A stretch of DNA of 24,197 nucleotides, taken from positions 1-24,197 of the forward strand of contig LPNZ01006239.1 of the NCBI GenBank assembly GCA_001655205.1, read 5' to 3'. Shown piece after piece: positions 9,210 to 18,967 of this stretch. The stretch's first letter is position 1, and every line of letters begins with the position of its first letter. Under the pieces are notes generated by a model. The model was not told the origin of the DNA. It ran no database searches and worked only from the letters and a program-made list of their open reading frames with translations. The position numbers were made by a program, and so were the translations under genes. The DNA is from Lenisia limosa. Lineage: Eukaryota; Breviatea.

Positions 9210-12200
9210 TCAAACCATGACCTTATGGAACGAAATGCCCGACCCAGACGCGGCGGTGACTATGCTGCTTCCTTGGAAGGGGTACATTGCAAGAGACTCG
9301 GACTTGAAATGAGAAAGAGAACACGAAATATTTTATTTTTATCGATATCGATTCAGTGGAGTATGGAATTGAGACAAGGTGAGAAAATGGTATGGTATGT
9401 GTTTCATCATTTCTGGACCTAAAGACCTTGTACCCCCACTATAATGTACAAAGCTCACCCCATTTCTATGACAATATGACAGGGGCAACTGAGGCGCAAT
9501 GTGCTTCGAAGAGAACAGCTGGGACCGTTCCTGCTTTGTCAATTCGGGAAACGAAACAGTATTTTTAAACTTCAGTTGTGTCAACATAAACATGTCAAAT
9601 ATCAATTGTAATGGTTGAGATTATCATCATCCGATAAACGAAATCGTGGTAAATGCGAAAGTCTTTACTAAAATCTTACTGCCCCTCTTATCCGCCTCTT
9701 ACGCAGCTATATAGACAGGCATTTTGCTGATACGTTGCAGCTCCCACGATCTTAGTACCCTGGGACTTGTTAAAGAATGGAGGAAACAAAAAATAACATC
9801 AAAAACACACCAAAAAAGCAGCTTATTTAAAGCATGTCAAGAAAGGCGATATTTAGCTTACAATAGCAAGAGCAGCTGATGAAACGAGTGGAGTGGGATG
9901 TGTGCTACCTGAGAGATTAGAAACATCCATGAAGATTCTGAATACCAAGGATAAGACCTTTCTCAACAGTACTTGTATATTAGGGTGAAATAGGACTATA
10001 GTACAACAACATTGAAAAAAAAGAAGATAAAACGATGAAATGGAGGGTGATCCACACCCACTTCTGAGGTTGGTTGTTTGTGTGAGGTCAGACTCTTCGA
10101 AAATCTAAAATCCGTCAGATTTGATTAATATACCCAAGGTTGTTGAATCAAAATCAAGAGGGTTTGACACCATAATCCACGCCGATAGTTGCCATGTACT
10201 TTGAGATAAACTGGACGGGNNNNNNNNNNNNNNNNNNNNNNNNNNNNNNNNNNNNNNNNNNNNNNNNNNNNNNNNNNNNNNNNNNNNNNNNNNNNNNNNN
10301 NNNNNNNNNNNNNNNNNNNNNNNNNNNNNNNNNNNNNNNNNNNNNNNNNNNNNNNNNTGTTGGAAACGCGTTGTGCAAATAAAGCCATCTGAATCGTCAA
10401 AAAGGCCCGAATATCCAAAACTTCAAACATGTTCACTAAACAAGGAATGAAACCGGATAGTATCCCAGAAAACTGCAAAGCCCATTTAAACCCACCATCA
10501 ATTCCAGAGACCCGTGAGACCTTCAGTGTGCACTTATCAGTGGCACTGGTGGGTGCATGACCCTGTGTTGTTCCGTTCTGAAACGTTTAAAGATGGTTTA
10601 ACTTGGTGTTCACTGCGTTGGAAGGTATTAGCCCCATGAAATGTTGAAATTGAAAATGAAGGCTCATTTGAAGCTAACGGGGTGGTATGTCATTTATCTG
10701 TATCTTCTCACTATGGTTTCACTTCGGTTCGAAAAAAAGACTGACTTTCTTGATAAAACCTCGAAAACTATCGATATTTTTACCGGTCTTTTTTGAACCG
10801 AAGTGAAGCTCTACTTCTCACTTTCAGCTTACACAAACAACTCAATCATTCTTTTACTATCACTTTTACATATGATAATAATAATATATAAGAGTACTCT
10901 ACTCACCTTTATAGGAACAGAAGACAGACCTTGACTTGATCCAATCAAAATCCCTTGAGGGTCAAAATATGACTTATCAATGATTTGTTAAATAATAAAA
11001 AATGGCGTAATAAGGAGATTGACTGCTTTATTAGTTCTATTTCTCCCCTTCATACAAGTCCATACTGAGAAGAAAGAAAGAAGAGCATACTTGAACTGGT
11101 TGCAGCCATGCTGAGAATAGGAACACTATACGATCGCCTTGAATATAGTGACCCGGAGAGGTTTCTGTCATCCNNNNNNNNNNNNNNNNNNNNNNNNNNN
11201 NNNNNNNNNNNNNNNNNNNNNNNNNNNNNNNNNNNNNNNNNNNNNNNNNNNNNNNNNNNNNNNNNNNNNNNNNNNNNNNNNNNNNNNNNNAGTAAAAAAA
11301 ACTCTTTCATATGATTCACATTAAGGGGAGGGGTCGAGAAAAATGCACAGAAAAGCCACAGTCATATACTATGTCAGAAAAACCATAATGTATGTCAGAA
11401 AAACCACAGCAATGTCAGAACAGTAATATAGCGGTACAGAAAAGCTAAAAAAGTCAAAGAAATATGGCTGCATAGAAAAGTTAAAGTACACAGAAAAGTC
11501 GCAGAAATATGGATGTAGCTACAGTCAAGATGGATGCACAGAAAAGTCAAAGAAATGTGGGTTTAGAGAAAAGCTAGGAAAGTGAACCCTTGGTTAGATG
11601 GAATATCCTCCCGTACGTTGTGAGAGTCAGGAATAAAGGTCACTGAAGTGATTGGGCTCCTATTGTCACATTTGAGAACAACATTGCCGCTCCGGTCGTC
11701 AATTAAACTTGCGGATTTATCCTGGAAAAATGAACGGGGTTGAAATGGTAACATAGGGGGTTTCTCATAACATAGGGGATTGGTTATACTAAGTTGGATT
11801 AGCTTGATAAGGGGCAAGGTGAGTTGAACATTTGTAGAGATAAGATTCAGAAAGAATGCGCCTCCATAGCCTACCCAAGATCCCGTAAGGATAAGCCGGT
11901 TGCTTTCTGAGAAATCCAGCGATGAGACAGGGGCCTGGTGGATGAACATTGAAAACCAATGGATTTCTCCTCTTGAACAAAAGAACTGGAAGATTGTCGG
12001 TTTCATGTTCTTTGTGAGCTTTTCAAGACATAAATCCTCGATAAATATCAATTATTAACAAATATATATCATATATTATAGAAGTGAAAAATAAAACAAT
12101 GAAGATCTACAAATAACACAAACCAAAACCCCCACTTGGTGCACATTTGGGACCCTCAGGTTGACACAGGAATCCGGGGTATATCGACAAACCCCCCAGT

Positions 12201-15200
12201 CCCGGTCCGAGCCTGCGGCAAGTACCACTGAGGTGCCTACCACCGTAATTGGTCGCGGCGGCTCGGAATCTGGTTGGAAGCCTGTTGTGCGTGAATGATG
12301 AAGGAGTTGTCGCTTGCAAAATGATGATAACGTTGTTATGAAGGTAGTATCTGACCGAAGCTGTGCATTTATTAAAAAAATAATAATAATAGGATAGGTG
12401 ATGTACCCTATTGAAAAAATACAAGCGATAAATGCGATGCAGCTCACCATCAGGACGTATCTTGGTGCTGCCACAATGTGATCTTGGGATCTCAATAAAA
12501 TTAACCATGGCTGTTCGGACCGGAGACTGCCACCATCGTGTGCCCCCTGGGTTGTTAAGCTATTGTGTGTTACTTGTATTGAGAAGTATTCGTCACCATA
12601 TTGAAACAGAGAATAGAATTCTACCTCCATTTTGAAAAAAAAAACACAATTTGGTATTTTTCAATTCGATTACATTGCCTACCCTTGAGAAACGGCATGT
12701 GAAACCGGGGTGCCAGAGGCCCGGTACCCCCTTTAAATGGCTGGAGGTTCAACTTGTTTGGCGCTCTTGGTAAGATCAATAAAAGTAGAAGACAAAATGT
12801 GGAAGAGTTGAAGAGGAAGGGGTATCAACATTCGTATATTGCTTTTTGCAGTAAAATGCTATACCAAAGTAGTCCCCTCCAACCGAATCTGTTGCGGGGC
12901 TTGGCTTGAAGGATTCTGGGAGGATGGGAGTGGAGCCTGGCTGTTCTGTGGCAACTGTGTTTGTTGGGTATTGGAGGCCCATGCTGGCTGCGAACTAAGG
13001 TCGTGAGAATGGTGGTATGCTATTACTATTGGAATAGCTGAATGAAAAAAAAAATTAATTTATTTCGCTGAAGCCACACACATCACATGTATATTATGTT
13101 AGTGTATTCAGTTGTGATTAAGCACATCATGCAACTCTCCCACCTGAACTCATTCGACACCAGGCTCGGAGCTGAGAATTGCCGAGAAGGCTCGGACGGC
13201 GCGGATATTGACTGGCTCGGATAAGTTTGTGATCGGGACAAAGAGACGGGATTGGGGTTGAATTGGCGCTGGGGTGAGCGGGGCGGGATGGGTATTGAAG
13301 GCCACCCGGGTCCCTGATTATGACTTCGGGGTGCTAGCGACCGACTTGGGGAAAACGGTGATTGTGAAGGGGGTCGCAGGGACTGGTGATACGGCGAAGA
13401 GGGAACATGNNNNNNNNNNNNNNNNNNNNNNNNNNNNNNNNNNNNNNNNNNNNNNNNNNNNNNNNNNNNNNNNNNNNNNNNNNNNNNNNNNNNNNNNNNN
13501 NNNNNNNNNNNNNNNNNNNNNNNNNNNNNNNNGGATTTCGATTTTTGACTGGAGTTTGAGAATTGTTTCTTGCAGCTCATCGTTTTTCTTCTTCTCCATC
13601 CTGGAACAAATATGAGACAGAAAGATCCAAAAAAAAAAGAATGACAATACAATAATAACATCCCAATAAATTGGACAATTAGAATCTTTATCTACTATAT
13701 AATATATTATATAAGTAGTAGATATACTATATTAGTATATGAATAATTTATGGTCAGTTCGGTAGCATAACTCTCATTTTTGTTCTCCCAACACTTAAAC
13801 GAGATAGTTCACTAGTTTTGTGTATGTATATGATGTTATTTATACATAATCATCGTCCTTCTTCTTCACCCCCCCCCCCCANNNNNNNNNNNNNNNNNNN
13901 NNNNNNNNNNNNNNNNNNNNNNNNNNNNNNNNNNNNNNNNNNNNNNNNNNNNNNNNNNNNNNNNNNNNNNNNNNNNNNNGTGAGTGTTTTGTTTGTTTAC
14001 AGGTTTTAATGCACTAATTATTGAGAGTTGGATAAATGCAACAATAAAATAGCATATCAAAACGACTAGGTTTTTCTTCTTCACAGGAGATAGTCAGAAG
14101 TGATTAGAAGCCCACCGATCGAGGCCGGGTACATGAGACGGATGTCACCTTTTCGAGCGTGCTTCCGACAAATTGGGCACTAAAATGTTAATCACTCTTA
14201 GGAAGGAAACTCATGGCTTCGCTTAGTACCACCAATGCTCAAGGGCATAATTTGGCAGTACCACCAATGCTCAAAGATGAGAGAGATGTTCAACGAGACA
14301 GCTGTAATTATAGAAAGGTTACCTTTTTATCCCTCTTTGTGATTGTTGTAGCGCAACTATGACTGAACTGTCAAGCAAAGAAGAAGGAATAATGAATAAT
14401 AAATATCAGAAATTCTCACGGAAGCTTCTGTTACCCCCCCCCCCCNNNNNNNNNNNNNNNNNNNNNNNNNNNNNNNNNNNNNNNNNNNNNNNNNNNNNNN
14501 NNNNNNNNNNNNNNNNNNNNNNNNNNNNNNNNNNNNNNNNNNNNNNATATGACTCACAGCAAATGGCACAAGAAGTTGCGTCGTCAATCTGGGGTAGTTA
14601 AAAGACAATAGTTAAGGTTAAAAAACCTGCAGGTTAACAGAATTGTGTTATAAAAAGACTGACGTGAACATCACCTTCTGTAAAGTCAACAAAACAGATG
14701 TGACACTACGCAACTTAATATTTGGGCATGATTATATAACATCACAAGATTATATACTATAGTGTTTTTTATGTATATGTTTGAGCAATAATAACACACG
14801 TTTTCCAGCAGCGCATTTGAGTCGAGTTGTGCGGCAGGCGGACTGAGTCATGAGAATTCGAGGAATTGGAAACGCTTGTGTTATTGCTTTATCTCACCAC
14901 AGCTCTGCTTTTTTGCATTGATATGATAAAAATTTGGTTATTTATAAATAAGATACACGATAATAAGCGGGGAAACTGTAATAGACTCGAAAATATGTAC
15001 GCCATTTCTGAACTATTTGAGGCTGGTTATAGAGACTGTGGAGTTCAGTCCTCTTCTACAACCGCCATTCAGATAGCCAGAAACTCCAGGAGCATACCTG
15101 GGGGCAGAAGGAACTGGCTCAGAAGGCACCGTTGAGGTTTGCTCTTGCTCCGAAGGAACTGTAATTCTGGACTTCTTCTTTTTCTTCTTTTTCTTCTTTT

Positions 15201-15721
15201 CTTCAGACTTAATTTTCCTTTTGGTACTCCTCCAAAAGTTAATAATTATTGCGATGTTGAAAGGAGAAGAATGGTTGAATTGAAAATTTATCGCGTCTGG
15301 ACTATCCTTATGCAGACCAGGGGGGTGGAGCCAGCATTGATGAGAGGGGTTATTGTGAAATATAAGTAAAAAAAATGTAGTGTTAGTACACTGTTGCAAA
15401 TGGAGTTTTCTGGACGAACCTTTTTTCACTCTCATCACCCTCCTGAGCCTCTGCCTCATCAGTCCAGCGTGGAGAGAAATCTAATCAAATAATGACGACA
15501 GTTTAAGAAAGGATTGTGTTAAAGGTGCGCATGATACATGCATGATAAAATCTAACAGCAAGAAATGCATGGATAAGAGAAAACTTCAACAGAAGCATAC
15601 TTTCTGCCGGAGCTGGAACAATCTCATAACCCGGCATGGGCTGTAAGGCCGCAACAATGGCATTGAAATCCTCATCAGAGATTTCAGGGTGGTCCTCACG
15701 CCTGAGGCTGAACCCCTCCAT
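9210..15721 (-). CDS. RFWD3: RFWD3-like RING/coiled-coil/WD40 E3 ubiquitin ligase
   Basis: Exons (high to low): 15601-15721, 15420-15480, 15098-15229, 14800-14842, 14588 into the gap at 14546, 14116-14179, 13600 into the gap at 13532, 13409-13144, 12865-12994, 12683-12740, 12448-12546, 12136-12281, 11875-11985, 11617-11721, one in the gap 11174-11290, 11173-11091, 10907-10953, 10577 into the gap at 10357, 9862-9937, 9703-9765, 9459-9569 and 9210-9302. Phases agree wherever both sides are visible. An acidic N-terminus and a nine-Lys tract precede the RING, which starts IDDATSCAICCESY and ends CPICRKHARKGDIRLMYP. Next come a coiled coil (NDELQETILKLQSKIEI), a Pro/Ser/Gln-rich linker, and WD40 blades such as SSLDFSESNRLILTGSWDKS. 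RFWD3 (FANCW) ubiquitinates RPA/RAD51 in crosslink repair. Four gaps interrupt the gene, and the middle of the RING is unseen. Confidence 0.72.
10160..10219 (-). repeat. inverted 60-nt copy of RJL intron 2/exon 3 sequence
   Basis: Read on the minus strand this is identical, over 60 bases, to plus-strand 7553-7612: nine intron bases ending CCGTCCAG plus the first 51 bases of RJL exon 3. It ends exactly at an N gap (10220-10357). The flanking sequence on the other side is unrelated. It is either a real recent fragment insertion into an RFWD3-like intron or a misjoined read at the gap edge. Confidence 0.85.
10220..10357. other. assembly gap
   Basis: A run of 138 N inside the RFWD3-like gene. 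One exon of that gene (10577 downward) is still open when it enters the gap. Confidence 0.95.
10715..10810 (-). mobile_element. MITE-like element, copy 4 (inverted), in an RFWD3-like intron
   Basis: Read on the minus strand it runs GCTTCACTTCGGTTC, AAAAAAGACCGGTAAAAATA, TCGATAGTTTTCGAGG, and ends CGAACCGAAGTGAAACC. This is the same consensus as copies 1-3 in opposite orientation. TA lies just outside both ends. It sits between the exons at 10577 and 10907. Confidence 0.75.
11335..11580. repeat. degenerate tandem repeat in an RFWD3-like intron
   Basis: Variants of CAGAAAAGTCAAAGAAATATG and of ATGTCAGAAAAACCA recur about ten times, with irregular spacing. The array lies between the WD40 exon 11617-11721 and the gap at 11290. 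Confidence 0.6.
13882..13979. other. assembly gap after a C homopolymer
   Basis: The N run follows CACC then about twelve C and one A. It lies between the exon carrying the end of the RING and the coiled-coil exon of the RFWD3-like gene, so an exon could be hidden. Confidence 0.95.
14225..14274. repeat. short tandem duplication
   Basis: AGTACCACCAATGCTCAA occurs at 14225 and again at 14257, with a 14-base spacer. It lies in the RFWD3-like intron between the two halves of the RING. Confidence 0.8.
14446..14546. other. assembly gap hiding part of the RING domain
   Basis: The N run follows a run of about thirteen C. On the minus strand the exon encoding CAICCESY enters the gap. The central zinc ligands of the RING (the expected CGH segment) must lie in or near it. 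Confidence 0.9.
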
Positions 15722-16369
15722 CTCCTGTAGTCAGACCTGACAGTTGTGTTGGAGGAGCCTGAGGTGTTCTGAAATGGTAATAAAGAAAACTTGTTTAACA
15801 GGCGTGAAATATATGTTTCAAAGTGCCATTGTTAGATAAGAGAAGGTTGGGTGGGTGAGGATAATCATTGGAAGATAGTTACAGGGAATGAGGTACCGCT
15901 TCTTTTCTTTTCATACTAATGTTATATTAATCCAATAACATACACATTGCACGGTAGAGAGGCGAAGGAGGCTGTGTTGATCGGTTCACAAAAAAAAAAC
16001 TGTGTTAGTCATTCGCTTTCTTCCTTTCTCTTTCACTTTCTAGTACGTGTTTACGTGTTTTTACTTACACCACACCATCTTCTGTCAAGCTTTTTTTTCT
16101 TTCTTATTTCTTATATATTTGATGAAGGGGGCAAGACGGAGAGTTGTCCCTCTTACTTAACATGGTATCTGAACCAGGCTGTGATTCCACTGGTGTTCTC
16201 TGGGTGTTCTCAATTGTAAATATGTGACTATACCAAGACTATGCAGTGAATATGCGACAATGCGATAGAAGTGCAATGATCTAACATCACAACTCATGAA
16301 AAAATAATGAAAACACTAGTTGTAAAACAAAAACAATAAATACGAAGAAAGAAAAACTGCTGTGAAGAC
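15722..16369. promoter_or_regulatory. spacer between the Nudix 3' end and the RFWD3-like 5' end
   Basis: Both neighbours are on the minus strand, so this stretch holds the Nudix 3' UTR and the RFWD3-like promoter and leader. A good minus-strand acceptor (TTATTACCATTTCAG, just above 15768) lies upstream of the RFWD3-like start codon and suggests a 5' UTR intron. The rest is T-rich on the plus strand with no coding signal I trust. Confidence 0.35.
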
Positions 16370-18677
16370 CTAGAAAGTTTTCTCTTCTGGGAACAGCCGG
16401 TCAAAGAGACACATTGCCGAGAGAGCTTTGCTATCCCTAAACCGTCAGCTGAAGCTTGTTTGATAAACTAGGAACGTAAATGGAAACTAATGGAAATGTT
16501 CAAAGGGAAAATGACTGTTTTCAAAGAAGTTTAATCAAGTCCCCCCATCTCACGAAGTAACTTTCCAGAGGTCTTGGAGAGGAAGCACGTCAACAGTGAT
16601 ACGCTCGCCCTCCTCAATAACGCCAGTGCACTTCAGATATTAAAATGTGCAATTCAGAGGTTAAAATAGAAAAATAACTTGCTTGGATTGAACATTATAA
16701 TATATATGTTGCCCCCATTTTTATATCCTCTCTAAATACAAAGAGTGAAATTTTGACTTATTCGTGGTATCCCTTAAGGCTTACCTTTCCTTTCAGTTCA
16801 TCAAGTTTGGCCTTGGTTACTGACGTTTTGTAGGCGAAAAGGCGGATAATTTCATCGCAGCCACCAGGGGACGGGTACATACCTGGGTACTTCAACTGTT
16901 AAAAAAATAGAGTTTGAAATGGTACGAAAAACACTGTCACTAATTATTCATAATAATTTTCAGGAATTTACGGTCTTTATCCCACTTTGTTGCCGTAAGC
17001 CATTTTTGTGAGGTCAATCAGCTCAGAAGCGTCAATCTTGATTCCTGTTTCTTCTTCGAGCTAAAAAAATAATGAAAAGAAAATAAATACCAGGTGCCAT
17101 CAGTGAAAAAGGGGCCCAGGTGAACAAAAAGGGGCCCAGTTTTTTGAAAAATGTCTTGTTTTTGAGGATAGTCTTCTTTTTGTTCCGTCTTAGTGTACGT
17201 TTCGTCTCGGAAATGACGACTAGTGTAGCGAAATAACCAGGTTCATTGGATTCAAACGAATCAGTTTTTAACTTCACCTCAGTTGCGATTTGTACTAATA
17301 CAAGGCTTAACTTTGTAAAAGGCTAAAAATACAATAAAAATCTCACAAAAGGGGAGTGAACTGGACGAACTGGACTTTTCAAAAATGACACTCTAAAAAA
17401 AATATGAAATATATATTTTTTTTGCATTTTTAATACAGAGAAAATTTGAATAATGATCAGAAAAACTGGGCCCCTTTTTATGCACTGGTCCCCTTTTTAT
17501 TCACTGACCATTATAATAATTTTTTTTTTTAGTTTTTTTTTTAAAATAATCAATCGCACCTGATACACATGCACATACCTCCTTTGCGGCCACTCCGGTG
17601 AAGTGTCCTGAACCGTCCAACATGCCGGCGGGGATTTCAATCATGTCAAAAGACCCAATTGGGATTCGCGGCTGACGAGTGACCACCTATATTGATTAAA
17701 TTAAAACGAACCATAAATAGATAGATAAACCCTTTTAGTGACAATTAATCTGGTCTGGTCCGAACCAACCCAAAACTCATTTGAAATGGTACGTTTGAGC
17801 TTACAGTGAACTTCTGGCCGTCACATTCGAGAATCACCAAAATAGCCACTGATCCTCCTCTCATGAACACAATACCCTGAAGGCGTCATGGTTTGCTTTT
17901 CTTCATATAATGAAGAACCAATAAGCCGTTTTTTAGTTCACAAGATAAGACAAACTTCAAAAACAGATCCGATGAGACTATCCCAATCTACCCACAGGAA
18001 TCGGTGCGGACTTGAGAGACGCTGATTCGAGAACCCGGGTTGTGAACTTGACAAACCCTGGACGCGGACCAAACATATCCACACTTTGGATCTGGACACT
18101 CTCCAAATGGAGTCGTTGCTCCTATAGGAGTAAAGGAATGTCTGGAGTACGGGAGCTTAGAAATGCTGAGGTATACTTCCCTGCTGTTCCATCCACCAAA
18201 CCTTTTCCATGTTTCTGACCCAATTGAGAAAGTTGGCAGAGTCCACAATCGTTGCCAAGTCACAAGGCATCCCTGTAGTGTAAAACTGAAAAACTGACCT
18301 GTTGTATAAGAGTGTTTTAACAATTTTGAAATGTGTTGTTTTAAAAACTAAAACCATCTATCGTATTAATATATCCCCTCCTACATTCCTATTAAAAATT
18401 AAGCAATTTACAAAACATTACATAGAGTATAAATTGGGCATTTCCCAAATGTACTCAATTCAAATTCAAAAAGAAGAAAAATACTACTGAACCAGGCCCA
18501 ATGAAAAAATTCAATCGGGGAAATTATCCTCGATCAGAACGATAGTGGGGAGATTTGACCGGAGCCTTAATATTTTTGATACAAATGAAATTTTCTGTTT
18601 GGCTCACCTTCATATCCAAATACAGGGATTCCTCTTCCTTTAATGCTGATAGTTGTTGGGCGTTGTGGAGGAGTCAT
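16370..18677 (-). CDS. Nudix hydrolase of the plant NUDT14 (ADP-sugar pyrophosphatase) type
   Basis: Nine exons, all in phase: 18608-18677, 18202-18272, 17996-18121, 17805-17876, 17579-17686, 16986-17060, 16785-16895, 16554-16630 and 16370-16436 (stop TAG). The predicted protein has 258 residues, near the family length. The start ATG at 18677 gives MTPPQRPTTISIKGRG; the frame stays open further upstream but without an ATG. Diagnostic stretches are VDMFGPRPGFVKF, GIVFMRGGSVAILVILE, RIPIGSFDMIEIPAGMLDG, then the Nudix box across an exon junction (GHFTGVAAKE / LEEETGI). After it come YPGMYPSPGGCDEIIRLFAY and the C-terminal SDSKALSAMCLFDRL. In the box the usual Arg-Glu reads Lys-Glu, while the metal-binding Glu cluster EEETG is kept. 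Such enzymes hydrolyse ADP-ribose or ADP-glucose in plants; the exact substrate here is inferred. Confidence 0.88.
17101..17506. mobile_element. 406-bp terminal-inverted-repeat element in a Nudix intron
   Basis: The left end reads CAGTGAAAAAGGGGCCCAG followed by a second AAAAAGGGGCCCAG. The right end, read on the other strand, starts CAGTGAATAAAAAGGGG, again with a second AAAAAGGGGCCCAG. The inverted repeats are about 47 bases, each built of two direct GGGGCCC or GGGGACC blocks. The interior has no coding capacity. No clean target-site duplication is visible (flanks GTGCCAT and ACCATTA). It fills most of the intron between 17060 and 17579. Confidence 0.75.
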
Positions 18678-18967
18678 CGTTATGAAGCGCTTAAAGAGAA
18701 AGCTTCCTGGAATTAGTGCTTTAGACAATAGTTGATGCTGAAAAGAGGCAACGGAAGCCAAGACAACAGCTCTTTGATAGAATGAAAAGAGATGTATTCT
18801 TCAAAAACAAATAATACCCAATATATTGTAATCTAATAATCTCTGCAGTTTCAATACACAACAAATTTGACAACTTGGGTGAGATTTAGTATCTTTATTA
18901 GTTTTCTGGGGAGTGTATAATAGGGTATTTAAGTAGAAAAAAAAAATCCATTTTCAGAAAATAGAGA
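18678..18967. promoter_or_regulatory. 290-bp divergent promoter region (Nudix / repeat-protein gene)
   Basis: The two start codons are 290 bases apart and point away from each other. On the plus strand the stretch GTGTATAATAGGGTATTTAAG (about 18914-18934) is TATA-like and sits 35-55 bases before the ATG at 18968. An intronless leader AGAAAATAGAGA follows. This is suggestive only. Confidence 0.35.

Noticed and set aside
9217-9312. Plus-strand ORF starting MTLWNEMPDPDAAVTML
   Set aside because: It is the antisense shadow of the last RFWD3-like exon, whose phase and length (31 codons) fit the WD40 C-terminus.
11335-11580. Repeat array as a possible CRISPR
   Set aside because: Unit lengths and spacing are irregular, repeats are degenerate, and the array lies in a eukaryotic intron.
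12776-12982. Minus-strand ORF starting MGLQYPTNTVATEQPGS
   Set aside because: A different frame (Gln/Pro/Ser-rich, 12865-12994) joins in phase with both neighbouring exons of the RFWD3-like gene.
15139-15369. Plus-strand ORF with a Leu/Phe-rich stretch (LLLFLLFLLFF)
   Set aside because: It is the antisense of the Lys-tract exon of the RFWD3-like gene.
15601-15721. Similarity of PMPGYEIVPAPAE to the PGYKVLPPP motif of the splicing factor SF3B1
   Set aside because: The downstream exons join in phase to a RING/WD40 protein and show no HEAT repeats, so the short match is taken as chance.
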